From Sphingomonas phyllosphaerae FA2 (lineage in GTDB: Bacteria; Pseudomonadota; Alphaproteobacteria; Sphingomonadales; Sphingomonadaceae), in contig NZ_KE386571.1 in assembly GCF_000427645.1 (NCBI RefSeq), positions 1,725,676-1,789,675 on the forward strand: a stretch of 64,000 nucleotides of DNA, written 5' to 3'. Of this stretch, positions 25,475 through 33,920 are shown piece by piece. A program made the position numbers and the translations under genes. The notes beneath the pieces are model-generated. The model saw only the letters and a program-made list of their open reading frames with translations. It had not been told where the DNA came from and did no database searches. How positions within the stretch are numbered: the first letter of the stretch is position 1; the number at the start of each line of letters is the position of its first letter.

Positions 25475-27676
25475 ATGGATAGGCTTCTGCAACGTATGCG
25501 CAATCCGCTCTGCCTAGCGATGATGCTGACCTCGGCGGCCACCGCGCCCGAAACGGAGCCCCGTCGCTGGCAAACGGAAGCGGCGCGGGTGACGATCACG
25601 CGCGACGATTGGGGCATCCCGCATATTCACGGACGAAGCGACGCCGATGCGGTGTTCGGCATGTCCTACGCGCAGGCCGAGGATGATTTCGCGCGCGTGG
25701 AGGCGAATTACCTGACCGCGCTCGGGCGGACGGCCGAGGCGGACGGCGAGGAAGCGGTCTGGGCCGATCTGCGCCAGCGGCTGTTCGTCGATCCGGCTGA
25801 CCTGCGCGCGCAATATGCTGCCAGCCCCGCATGGCTGCGCGCGTTGATGGACGCCTGGGCAGACGGGCTCAACTACTACTTGGCGACGCATTCCGGGATG
25901 AAGCCACGCGTGATCACACGCTTCGAGCCATGGATGGCGTTGAGCTTCACCGAGGGCAGTATCGGCGGCGACATCGAGCGGATTTCGCTGTCCGACCTGA
26001 AGACCTTCTACGGTCAACCAACCCCGCCGACCCCCGAAGAGCGTGGCGCGATCCCGCGCGAGCCGTCCGGTTCGAACGGGATCGCGATCGCGCCCAAGCT
26101 GACGCGTGATGGCCACGCGCTGCTGCTGATCAATCCGCACACCAGCTTCTATTTTCGTTCCGAGGCGCAGGTATCGAGCGATGAGGGCCTGAACGCGTAC
26201 GGTGCCAGCACCTGGGGACAGTTCTTCGTCTACCAGGGCTTCAATGCGCATGCCGGCTGGATGCATACCTCATCTACCGTCGACAACGTCGACGAGTTCG
26301 CAGAGGCCGTGAGCCAGCGCGGAGGCAACTGGATCTATCGCTATGGCAGAGAGCTTCGACCGGTCACGGCCGGCAGGGTCACGATCCGCTTCCGCAATTC
26401 CGATGGCAGCATGGGCGAGCGCCGCTTTACCACGTGGCGAACCCATCATGGCCCGATCGTGGCGGCAAAGGACGGTCGCTGGATCGCGACGGCGCTGATG
26501 TGGCGGCCGATCCTGGCACTCGAACAGAGCTGGCTGCGCACCAAGGCGACCGACCTTGCCGCTTATCTCAAGATCGCCGAACGCAGGGCTAATTCGTCGA
26601 ACGACACGCTGTTCGCTGACGACAAGGGCGAAATTGCGTTCCTGATGCCGCAGTTCATGCCGGTCCGTGACGATCGCTTCGACTATACGCGCCCGGTGGA
26701 CGGCAGCGATCCAACGACCGACTGGCGCGGCCTGCACGCGCTTTCGACGTTGCCCAGCGTAATCAATCCGCGCGTGGGCTGGGCACACAATACCAATGAC
26801 TGGCCGTGGAGCGCCGCCGGCCCTGACAGCCCGAAGGCGAGAGATTACCCGCGCTACATGGATCAGGTCGGCGGCAACGCCCGCGGCGAGCATGCCAACC
26901 TGTTGCTGACGGGCAAGCGCGGCTGGACGCCGGAGCGGCTGCGCGCCGCCGCCCACGATCCGTATCTACCCGCATTCGCGCGGCTGGTGCCGGGGCTGGT
27001 TTCGGCGTGGCAGTCTCTGCCGACAACGGACCCGAGGCGGCGCGCACTGGCCGAGCCGATCGCGGCGCTGTCGCGCTGGGACTATCGCTGGAGCTACGAT
27101 TCTATCGCCACCAGCCTCGCGGTTTTCTGGGGCGATCAGCTCTGGCGCGATGTCGGCAGCTTCGCGCAGGCGGAGCGGATGAACGTGCCGGACTATATCG
27201 CCACGCGCGTCGACGCAGCCACCCGGCTTGCCGCGCTGGAGGCCGCCACCGCCCGCCTGTCGCGCGACTTCGGCACCTGGCGAACACCGTGGCGCATGAT
27301 CAATCGCTTCCAGCGGCTGGATGACGCATTACAGCCGCACTTCGACGATGCGCGGCCTTCGACTGCTGTCCCTTTCACCTCGGCGCAGTGGGGCAGCCTT
27401 GCATCATTCGGCGCCAAAGCCTGGCCGGGCACCAAACGCTATTACGGCACCAGCGGAAACAGCTTCGTCGCGGTCGTGGATTTCGGCCCGCGGGTGAAGG
27501 CGAGCGCGGTCATGGCCGGGGGACAAAGCGGCAATCCGGCGTCGCCGCATTTTGCGGACCAGATCGACCGCTACGCGACAGGCCGATTGCGTCCGGTTTA
27601 CTTCCACACAGACGAGCTCGCGGGGCATGTAGAGCGGCGATATCACCCGGGGTCGAACTACGGCTCGGGTCTGTGA
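25475..27676 (+). CDS. Penicillin acylase family N-terminal-nucleophile amidase
   Basis: A 733-residue Ntn hydrolase of the penicillin G / AHL acylase family. These enzymes are exported, self-cleaved into two chains, and hydrolyse N-acyl bonds in beta-lactams, acyl-homoserine lactones or lipopeptides. Features: short signal-like N-terminus, VTITRDDWGIPHIHG, the A-chain motif GMSYAQAEDDF, then the nucleophile Ser200 in PSGSNGIAIAP, exactly at the expected self-cleavage site, followed by LLINPHTSF. NSSNDTLFADDKGEI is the later family block. Start is ATG 25475; ATG 25496 is possible and would leave a little more promoter space. The open frame upstream to 24623 is antisense noise. Confidence 0.88.
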   Translation: MDRLLQRMRNPLCLAMMLTSAATAPETEPRRWQTEAARVTITRDDWGIPHIHGRSDADAVFGMSYAQAEDDFARVEANYLTALGRTAEADGEEAVWADLRQRLFVDPADLRAQYAASPAWLRALMDAWADGLNYYLATHSGMKPRVITRFEPWMALSFTEGSIGGDIERISLSDLKTFYGQPTPPTPEERGAIPREPSGSNGIAIAPKLTRDGHALLLINPHTSFYFRSEAQVSSDEGLNAYGASTWGQFFVYQGFNAHAGWMHTSSTVDNVDEFAEAVSQRGGNWIYRYGRELRPVTAGRVTIRFRNSDGSMGERRFTTWRTHHGPIVAAKDGRWIATALMWRPILALEQSWLRTKATDLAAYLKIAERRANSSNDTLFADDKGEIAFLMPQFMPVRDDRFDYTRPVDGSDPTTDWRGLHALSTLPSVINPRVGWAHNTNDWPWSAAGPDSPKARDYPRYMDQVGGNARGEHANLLLTGKRGWTPERLRAAAHDPYLPAFARLVPGLVSAWQSLPTTDPRRRALAEPIAALSRWDYRWSYDSIATSLAVFWGDQLWRDVGSFAQAERMNVPDYIATRVDAATRLAALEAATARLSRDFGTWRTPWRMINRFQRLDDALQPHFDDARPSTAVPFTSAQWGSLASFGAKAWPGTKRYYGTSGNSFVAVVDFGPRVKASAVMAGGQSGNPASPHFADQIDRYATGRLRPVYFHTDELAGHVERRYHPGSNYGSGL

Positions 27677-27730
27677 TTTCGGCTATTTCGACCAGTTGCG
27701 GACGTTCAAACCTCTAACCGCGCTTCACGG

Positions 27731-27747
27731 TAGCGGACGTTCGTTCA
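27731..27747 (+). repeat. Copy of the dispersed intergenic motif
   Basis: TAGCGGACGTTCGTTCA, in the 144-base gap between the acylase and the convergent D-aminoacylase gene. It matches the copies near 4059 and 44799. Confidence 0.45.
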
Positions 27748-27820
27748 TCCGCCCGAGCGGCTTGCTGAAGGCCAGTCTCCGTCGCATCACAACCCAGCGT
27801 ACCTACGCGTTAGAGCCGTA

Positions 27821-29548
27821 TTACCGCCAGTTCCAATCCTTGGCATTCGCTCGACATCCGCCTAGCGCGCCGTCCCGGTACGCGCGGCCGCGCACCACGC
27901 GCCCGGTGTGGGCACCGGTCGGACGACCATCGCGCAACGCGACTCGCCCGTTCACCAGCACGTCGCTCACCCCGGTGGCGAGCTGCGCGGGGCGCTCATA
28001 GGTCGCCCGGTCGGCGATCGTTTTCGGGTCGAACACCACCACGTCGGCGTAAAGGCCCGCGCGCAGACGGCCGCGATCCGCGATGGCGAGATTGTCGGTG
28101 GGCAGGCTGGTCAGCCGACGCACCGCCTCTGCGAGCGTGAGGTCGTGCGTGTCGCGAACATAATGGCCCAGCACACGCGCGAAATTGCCGTAGGCGCGCG
28201 GGTGATCGCGGGTGCGCAGGAACACGCCCTCCGGCGCGGGTGCGGCCTCGTCCGAGCCGAAGCTCATCCACGGCTGGCGGATGCCCTTACGCACATTTTC
28301 CTCGTTCATCAGGAAATAGGCGATGCCGACGCGCGAGCCGTCCTCCACCACCAGGTCCATCGCGGTCTCCTCGGGCGAGCGGCCACGGTCGCGCGCCACG
28401 GCCGCCAGCGTCTTGCCGGCGAGCGGCTTGAGCGTGGGGTTCTTGAAGCCGAGCAGCAGCGTCCCGTCCGCGCCGGCGCCCGCCAGCAGGTTTTCCCACG
28501 TCGGAGGGTGCGGGTCACGCATCTCCGCGGCGACCTTCGCGCGCGTCGCCGGGTCCTTCAGTCGCGCTATCCACGCGCCGAGCCCGCCGGCCTGCACCCA
28601 CGGCGGCATCGCCGCGTCGAGCCCGGTCGCGCCGGCGGTGTAGGTGTACATGTTCGCAGAAATCCGCACGCCGCGTGCGCGTGCCGCATCGATCGCCGCG
28701 ATCACGCGGTCGATCTTGCCCCAATTGTCGCGACCGGCCTGTTTGAAATGATAGATTTCGGCGGGTGCGCCGGAGGCCTCGGCGATCGCGATCGTCTCCT
28801 CGACACCCTCTTCCAGCCGATCGCCTTCGCTACGCATATGGACGGTGTAGATCCCACCGCATGCCGCCGACACTTCCGCGAGCGCGATCAATTCGGGCGT
28901 CCTGGCGAAGGTGGCGGGCGTGTAGATCAGCATGTCGGTCAACCCGAGCGCGCCCTGCTCCATCGCCGCGCGCACCAGCCCGCGCATCTGCTCGAGCTGC
29001 ACTAGTGTCGGCTGAAGGTCGTCGGCACCGAGCACCGCCTCGCGCACGGTTCCCGCGCCGACGAACGAGGCGACGTTCGGCGCGATCGCGCGGCGCGACA
29101 GCACGGCGAGATAGCCACCCAGCGTCGTCCACCTGACGGGATAGCGCAGGTCGCCCTGTTTGCTGATTATGTCGCGTTTCATCGCCGGGCTGAGCGGCCC
29201 CATCGAGAACTCGCCCAACACCTCCAACGTGACCCCCTGCGCCAGATCGGACAGCGCGCGACCATCGACCAGCAGGCTCTCCTCGGGATGCGCGAGCATG
29301 TTGACGAAGCCGGGGGACACCGCCTTGCCGCGCGCTTCCAGCTCGGTCGCGCCGCGCCCGTCAACGTGTGGCGCCACCGCCGCGATCCGGTCGCCAGAGA
29401 CGGCGACGTCGCCGACGTAAGGCGCGCCGCCCGAGCCGTCGTAGATCGTGCCGCCGCGGATCACGACGTCGTAGCGCGGCGGCGACGCGGCGCCCGCGAG
29501 CGGGAGCGGCGCGAGCAACAGGGCGGCGAGCGGTATCAGGCGCTTCAT
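27821..29548 (-). CDS. D-aminoacylase-like N-acyl-D-amino-acid deacylase, exported
   Basis: A 575-residue amidohydrolase of the N-acyl-D-amino-acid deacylase family, with a signal peptide (MKRLIPLAALLLAPLPLAGA). Family landmarks: YDVVIRGGTIYDGSG at the start, VTLEVLGEFSMGP, YTVHMRSEGDRLEE (His ligand), EIYHFKQAG (His ligand) and WMSFGSDEAA (catalytic Asp). The first metal motif, usually an HxD-type DxHTHxD, is here NMLAHPEES, so it belongs to a variant branch and its chemistry may differ. It lies 23 bases after an Lrp-type regulator gene on the same strand. Likely role: releasing D-amino acids from acylated or peptidic forms in the periplasm. Confidence 0.85.
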   Translation of the reverse strand: MKRLIPLAALLLAPLPLAGAASPPRYDVVIRGGTIYDGSGGAPYVGDVAVSGDRIAAVAPHVDGRGATELEARGKAVSPGFVNMLAHPEESLLVDGRALSDLAQGVTLEVLGEFSMGPLSPAMKRDIISKQGDLRYPVRWTTLGGYLAVLSRRAIAPNVASFVGAGTVREAVLGADDLQPTLVQLEQMRGLVRAAMEQGALGLTDMLIYTPATFARTPELIALAEVSAACGGIYTVHMRSEGDRLEEGVEETIAIAEASGAPAEIYHFKQAGRDNWGKIDRVIAAIDAARARGVRISANMYTYTAGATGLDAAMPPWVQAGGLGAWIARLKDPATRAKVAAEMRDPHPPTWENLLAGAGADGTLLLGFKNPTLKPLAGKTLAAVARDRGRSPEETAMDLVVEDGSRVGIAYFLMNEENVRKGIRQPWMSFGSDEAAPAPEGVFLRTRDHPRAYGNFARVLGHYVRDTHDLTLAEAVRRLTSLPTDNLAIADRGRLRAGLYADVVVFDPKTIADRATYERPAQLATGVSDVLVNGRVALRDGRPTGAHTGRVVRGRAYRDGALGGCRANAKDWNWR

Positions 29549-29571
29549 GGCGGCTCCTCAGCGGGGGCGGG

Positions 29572-30033
29572 TCAGATCGGCAGCTCGGACGTGGACTTGA
29601 TCTCGGACAGCGCGACGGTGGAGGTGATCTCCTGCACGCCAGGCAGGCGGCTCAGCTTGTCGAAGAAGAAGCGCTCATAAGCATCGATGTCGCGCGCGAC
29701 GATGCGCAGCATGAAGTCGGTCGTGCCCATCAGCACATAGGCGTCGAGCACCTCGGGGAAGCCGCGGATCGCCGCGGCGAACTCGTCGAGGTTGGCGCGG
29801 CCGTGCGCGTTGAGCCGCACCTGCGCGAAGATATGCGCGCTGAGCCCGACCTTGCGTCGGTCCACCAGCGCGACGCGGCCGCGAATCACGCCCTCGCGCT
29901 CGAGCCGGTCGATTCGGCGCCAGCACGGCGAGGCGGACAGGCCGACCTTGGCGGCAATCTCGGCGACAGTCTGCTGCCCGTCGCGCTGCAACTCTCGGAG
30001 GATGCGGCGCTCATATTCGTCGAGCGGGGTCAT
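29572..30033 (-). CDS. Lrp/AsnC-family regulator
   Basis: A 153-residue regulator: N-terminal helix-turn-helix (RRILRELQRDGQQTVAEIAA, VGLSASPCWRRIDRLEREG) and a C-terminal RAM/ACT-like ligand domain (HIFAQVRLNAHG, VLDAYVLMGTTDFMLRIVA). Lrp proteins sense amino acids and often control adjacent catabolic genes. The gene directly precedes the D-aminoacylase gene and is divergent from a small ACT-like protein gene, so amino-acid-responsive control of this end of the island is likely. Confidence 0.92.
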   Translation of the reverse strand: MTPLDEYERRILRELQRDGQQTVAEIAAKVGLSASPCWRRIDRLEREGVIRGRVALVDRRKVGLSAHIFAQVRLNAHGRANLDEFAAAIRGFPEVLDAYVLMGTTDFMLRIVARDIDAYERFFFDKLSRLPGVQEITSTVALSEIKSTSELPI

Positions 30034-30162
30034 TCGTACCGCGCTCCGGCACGTTTCGGGTAAGTCATGCCCGAACTTAACTTTAGTGGCGCGGATGGGG
30101 AGACCTTTTCCGCCGCGCCGCTGTCATCCTTCGCGCCCTCGATCTGACGAAGGCCCATCCGC

Positions 30163-30393
30163 ATGACCGTCCACTTCCTCGTCGCCGGTGACGCCTCGCC
30201 CGACCTGCCGCTGCGCGTGCTCAACCTGCTCGCGCTGCGCTCGATCGCGTTCGACGCGGCGTCGGTGGAACGCGACGGCGACACGTATCGCATCGGCGTC
30301 GCGGTAAGCGGGCTGGACGATGGTGTCGCCGAGCTGCTCCTCGCCAAAATGCGCGCCCTTGTGATGGTTGAAAGTGCCACGCTCAGTAGTTGA
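30163..30393 (+). CDS. Small ACT-like domain protein
   Basis: A 76-residue protein (MTVHFLVAGDASPDLPLRVLNLLALRS...). The order of strand-helix-strand, with RVLNLLALRSIAF, RIGVAVSGLDD and MVESATL, resembles a stand-alone ACT domain such as the IlvM regulatory subunit. ACT domains bind amino acids. It is divergent from the Lrp gene (129-base gap) and its 3' end overlaps the convergent S12 hydrolase gene by 11 bases. The domain call is by pattern only; a role as amino-acid sensor is inferred. Confidence 0.55.
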   Translation: MTVHFLVAGDASPDLPLRVLNLLALRSIAFDAASVERDGDTYRIGVAVSGLDDGVAELLLAKMRALVMVESATLSS

Positions 30394-32347
30394 GGCTCCA
30401 GCCGATCAGATGCGCCATCGCGGCGACCCACAGCAGCCCGAGGAATGCCAGCGCGACCAGCGCGGCGCGCAGCCGCACGCCCCAGTCGGAAGCGCCGCGG
30501 AACGCCTCCACCATGTTCCACGCGCCGACCAGCGCCGCCGCGATCGGGATCACCGCGGCCACCTGAAGCAGCCGGATCGTGCCGTCGAGCGTGGCATTAT
30601 AGGCGTCGACCTGCTGGCTCAAGATCGGCACGACGACGGTGTACCAGCCTGCGACATAGGCGAGGTCCGCGATGGCGGCGACGCGTACCAGCAGCCGCGC
30701 ACGCGCGGCGCGCCCGGGCGCTACCGGCGGCGCGGCGTAGCGGCGACGGATCCACCAGCCGGCGGGCCAGACGATCGCGGTCAACAACAGCACGAGCAAC
30801 GACAGGCCCGCGATCGACTGGAAGATCGTCGAGTTCCGCGCCGCCGGCACCGCCTGGAGCACGCCCACCGGGTTCTGGCTGTCGACGATGGTGCGGCGCC
30901 CGCACAGCTCGGTCACGCGCAGCAGCCGCGTGCCGTCGATGGCGCGCCACAGGCCGGGTGCGATCTCGCGGAAGCGTTTGCCCTCGATCGAGGAGACGCT
31001 GATCGTGCCGTCATCGTTGGCGCTGACCACGTCCTGCTGGAGCAGGTAGAACAGGCTGATGAAGCCGGTTTCGACGCGGCGCGAGCTCTCGTAATGGCCC
31101 GCCAGCGCGCGCGCGTCGGCCGCGGCGTTTGCGATCGCGGCCGGCAGCGGCGCGGGCTGCGCTGGGAAGTAGCGGTCCATGAAGAGATCGAACAGCCGCT
31201 CGCGCACGCCATAAACCGCGTCGCGCTCGCCGCGGCTGCTAAAGCTCATGAACAGACCGACGTTCTTCTCGGGCAGCAGGGCCAGATCGGTGTGGAAGAC
31301 GATCGTGTCGCCGCCGTGGCCGATCACGGTCGTGCCGTTGCGTCGCATCCAGAAGAAGCCGTGCGCCATCGTGTCGAAGCCCGGGGCGGGCGGCGTCGGC
31401 GGGCGGTGCATGAACGCGACCGTTTCGGGCCGCAGGATGCGCGCCCCGCCGTAGCTGCCGCCACCCAGATGCGCGAGCATGAAGCTCGCCATGTCGTCCG
31501 CGGTGGAGGCGACACTGCCCGCGGGCGCGGTGCCGACCAGCTCATAAGCGTGCGGCGGACCGTCGCTGGTGTCATAGCCCTTTGCCGCGAGCGGCGCGAG
31601 CGCGGGCGGCAACGGCTGGACGAAGGTGGTGTGCGCCATGCCCAGCGGGCCGGTGATATGGCGCGCGACATAAGCCTCGAACGGCTCGCCCGACACGCGC
31701 TGGACGATATAGCCCGCCAGCGCGACGCCGTAATTGGAATAGGCCGGCGTCTCGCCCGGCCTGAACAGGAACGGGCGGGTATTCTCCTTGAGATAGCGCT
31801 CGGTCGTCTTGAGCAGCTTCGGATCGCTGGCGAGCAGGTCCTTGAGTCCCTCCTCGAAGCCGCCGCGATGCTGCATCAGATCGTTGATCGTCACCGCTCG
31901 CCCGGGCGGCGTGATGCGGAAGTCGAGGTAGCGATTGACGTCTGCGTTGAGGTCGATCTTGCCCGCTTCCACCAGCTGCATCACCGCGGTCCAGGTGAGC
32001 AGCTTCGACGTCGAGCCGATCCGCGTCAGCGAGCGGCGCGGGTCCATCGGCGTCCTGGCGGCGACGTCTGCATAGCCATAGCCTTTCTCGAGCAGGATCG
32101 CGCCGTCCTTGACGACCGCCACCTGCGCGCCCGCGATCTTCCCGGCCTGAAGCGCGGCGGGCATAAAGCCATCGAGCCAGGCACCGACGTCCGCGTCGGT
32201 GAGCGGCGGCGTGGTCGCGGGCCGGGCGGGCGCCGGGATGGCGCCCCCGGCGGGTGCCGCGGGCGGTGCGACGGGCGGGCGTTGCGCCGGCGTCGCGGCG
32301 ACCAGCAGCGCAGGGAGGAGCGCCAGCAGAAGCGTCTTCATCGTCAT
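30383..32347 (-). CDS. S12-family serine hydrolase with C-terminal membrane bundle
   Basis: A 654-residue exported penicillin-recognising serine hydrolase (beta-lactamase class C / D-aminopeptidase / EstB superfamily). A signal peptide and a Pro/Ala-rich linker precede the domain. The nucleophile Ser112 lies in GSTSKLL (SxxK, Lys115), the YxN motif is PAYSNYG (Tyr203, Asn205), and HGGDTIV is the third box. After a beta-rich middle section the last 160 residues hold about four hydrophobic helices ending HLIGWSLNY. It is the last gene of the TonB receptor-dgcN operon and a clear paralogue of the 40703-42703 protein. In this context hydrolysis of peptides containing D-residues is likely; beta-lactamase activity is not excluded. 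Confidence 0.85.
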   Translation of the reverse strand: MTMKTLLLALLPALLVAATPAQRPPVAPPAAPAGGAIPAPARPATTPPLTDADVGAWLDGFMPAALQAGKIAGAQVAVVKDGAILLEKGYGYADVAARTPMDPRRSLTRIGSTSKLLTWTAVMQLVEAGKIDLNADVNRYLDFRITPPGRAVTINDLMQHRGGFEEGLKDLLASDPKLLKTTERYLKENTRPFLFRPGETPAYSNYGVALAGYIVQRVSGEPFEAYVARHITGPLGMAHTTFVQPLPPALAPLAAKGYDTSDGPPHAYELVGTAPAGSVASTADDMASFMLAHLGGGSYGGARILRPETVAFMHRPPTPPAPGFDTMAHGFFWMRRNGTTVIGHGGDTIVFHTDLALLPEKNVGLFMSFSSRGERDAVYGVRERLFDLFMDRYFPAQPAPLPAAIANAAADARALAGHYESSRRVETGFISLFYLLQQDVVSANDDGTISVSSIEGKRFREIAPGLWRAIDGTRLLRVTELCGRRTIVDSQNPVGVLQAVPAARNSTIFQSIAGLSLLVLLLTAIVWPAGWWIRRRYAAPPVAPGRAARARLLVRVAAIADLAYVAGWYTVVVPILSQQVDAYNATLDGTIRLLQVAAVIPIAAALVGAWNMVEAFRGASDWGVRLRAALVALAFLGLLWVAAMAHLIGWSLNY

Positions 32348-32351
32348 CCTC

Positions 32352-33920
32352 TCACCTCACGGGCTCGGGCTCGAACAGCAGGTCGGCGTAGTCGAAGCTG
32401 AAATCGGCGATCGGTGACACCGGCTGCGCCGTCACGCGCGCCACCTTGCCCGCGGCGTCGAGCGCGAAGGTGAGATAGGCCGGCTCGATCGCCGGATCGT
32501 CGAAGCGCGCGACGAACGTGTCATATTCATAGTGGTCGAGCCGCCCCGCCATGCGCGGGGTGGGCACGAAGCGCACCGTCAGCCCGGCGGCGTCGCTACC
32601 GATCTCGATCGCGCCGTACCAGCGATCGACGTAGCGCCCGGCGTAGCGTGCCAGCGACAGCGACGGCCCGGCCTTCGCTGGGGGCGCCGCCTTGGCGCGC
32701 ACCGCCGCCTCCGCCGCGGCGATCCGCTGCGCGCGATATTGCGTGAAGCGCGCCGGCCAGTCCTGCCGCTTCACCCCGAGATAATGGTCGATCAGCTCCC
32801 ACATCAACCCGTGCCGCGGCGCGGCTTCCTCGCTGTTCAGCTCGATCGCGAAGCCGACATGGCGCGCGGGGATCAGCACCACCACCGAGGTCATGCCGAA
32901 CAGACCCCCGGCGTGCCACACGATCCGCTCGCCGCGATAGTCGCGCACCTCCCAGCCGAGCGCATAAGCGTCGAAGGTCGGGGTGGTCGCGGCGACCGGC
33001 TCTGGCAGCGGCGTGATCGGGATCGGCGTCACCGGCGTCCACATCTCCCGCCCCGCCGCGGCCGAGAAGACTCGCGTGCCGTCCGCCCCGACACCGCCAC
33101 TCAGCTGGACCCGTAGCCAGCGCGCCATGTCGGTGGCGCTCGCTGCGATCAGCCCGGCGGGCGCTGCCGCCTGCGGCAATTGATCGCGCTCATCAAGCAC
33201 GCGCATTTCGCCGGTACCGCGCACGATCCCGCCGAACCGCGCATGCGGCATAGCCCGATTGGCCATCGCCCAGAACTTCGCCAGCTCCCCTGTTGCCCCG
33301 GCCATGCCGCTGGGTTGAAGGACGTTCGCCCGAACATACTCCTCCCAGCGCTGCCCGCTGACCCCTTCGATCAGCTGCCCCGCGACGGTGTAGAGGATGT
33401 TGTCATAGGCATAGCCGCTGCGAAAGCTGGTCGCAGGCGCGATGTAGCGCAGCCGCCGCACGATCTCGGCACGCGAATAGCTGCCGCGCGGCACGTACAG
33501 CAGGTCGCCTGCTCCCAGGCCAAGGCCGCTGCGATGCACCAGCAGGTCGCGCACCGTCATCTCGCGCGTGACCCAGGCGTCGTACATCTGGAAGCCGGGA
33601 AGATGGTCGACGACGCGATCGTCCCAGCCGAGCTTGCCCGCGTCCACCAGTGTCGCGATCGCCGCCGCGGTCATCGCCTTGGCGGTCGAGCCGATCAGGA
33701 AGGCGGTGTCGGCGTCGACCCGCTCGGCCGCGCCCTGCCGCCGCACTCCATAGCCCTTGGCGAGCGTGACCTTGCCGTCCTCGACGATCGCCACCGCCAT
33801 GCCCGGCGTGCCCGACGCGCGCATCAACCGCTCGACCCGCGCGTCGAAGCCCTTGGGCGGCGCGGCGGAGGCGGGCGCGGCGATCAGCGCGGCGAGCAGC
33901 ATGGGTGCGGCGTATCTCAT
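32352..33920 (-). CDS. S12-family serine hydrolase (periplasmic)
   Basis: A 522-residue exported serine hydrolase of the same superfamily but without the membrane bundle. Signal peptide: MRYAAPMLLAALIAAPASA. Catalytic boxes: LIGSTAKAMTA (SxxK), GYAYDNILY (YxN) and WHAGGLFGM (HxG). A C-terminal beta-rich domain (about 400-522) of the kind common in CubicO-type proteins follows. The frame extends upstream to 34073, but the ATG at 33920 overlaps the preceding stop (ATGA) and begins the signal peptide. It sits between the YkvI-like carrier and the other S12 gene in one operon. Confidence 0.87.
   Translation of the reverse strand: MRYAAPMLLAALIAAPASAAPPKGFDARVERLMRASGTPGMAVAIVEDGKVTLAKGYGVRRQGAAERVDADTAFLIGSTAKAMTAAAIATLVDAGKLGWDDRVVDHLPGFQMYDAWVTREMTVRDLLVHRSGLGLGAGDLLYVPRGSYSRAEIVRRLRYIAPATSFRSGYAYDNILYTVAGQLIEGVSGQRWEEYVRANVLQPSGMAGATGELAKFWAMANRAMPHARFGGIVRGTGEMRVLDERDQLPQAAAPAGLIAASATDMARWLRVQLSGGVGADGTRVFSAAAGREMWTPVTPIPITPLPEPVAATTPTFDAYALGWEVRDYRGERIVWHAGGLFGMTSVVVLIPARHVGFAIELNSEEAAPRHGLMWELIDHYLGVKRQDWPARFTQYRAQRIAAAEAAVRAKAAPPAKAGPSLSLARYAGRYVDRWYGAIEIGSDAAGLTVRFVPTPRMAGRLDHYEYDTFVARFDDPAIEPAYLTFALDAAGKVARVTAQPVSPIADFSFDYADLLFEPEPVR

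Noticed and set aside
27677..27820. Terminator or small RNA between acylase and D-aminoacylase
   Set aside because: No convincing hairpin with T-run was seen in the gap; only the dispersed motif is present.
30368..32401. 677-residue plus-strand frame
   Set aside because: Antisense to the S12 hydrolase; Arg/Gln-rich shadow typical of this composition.
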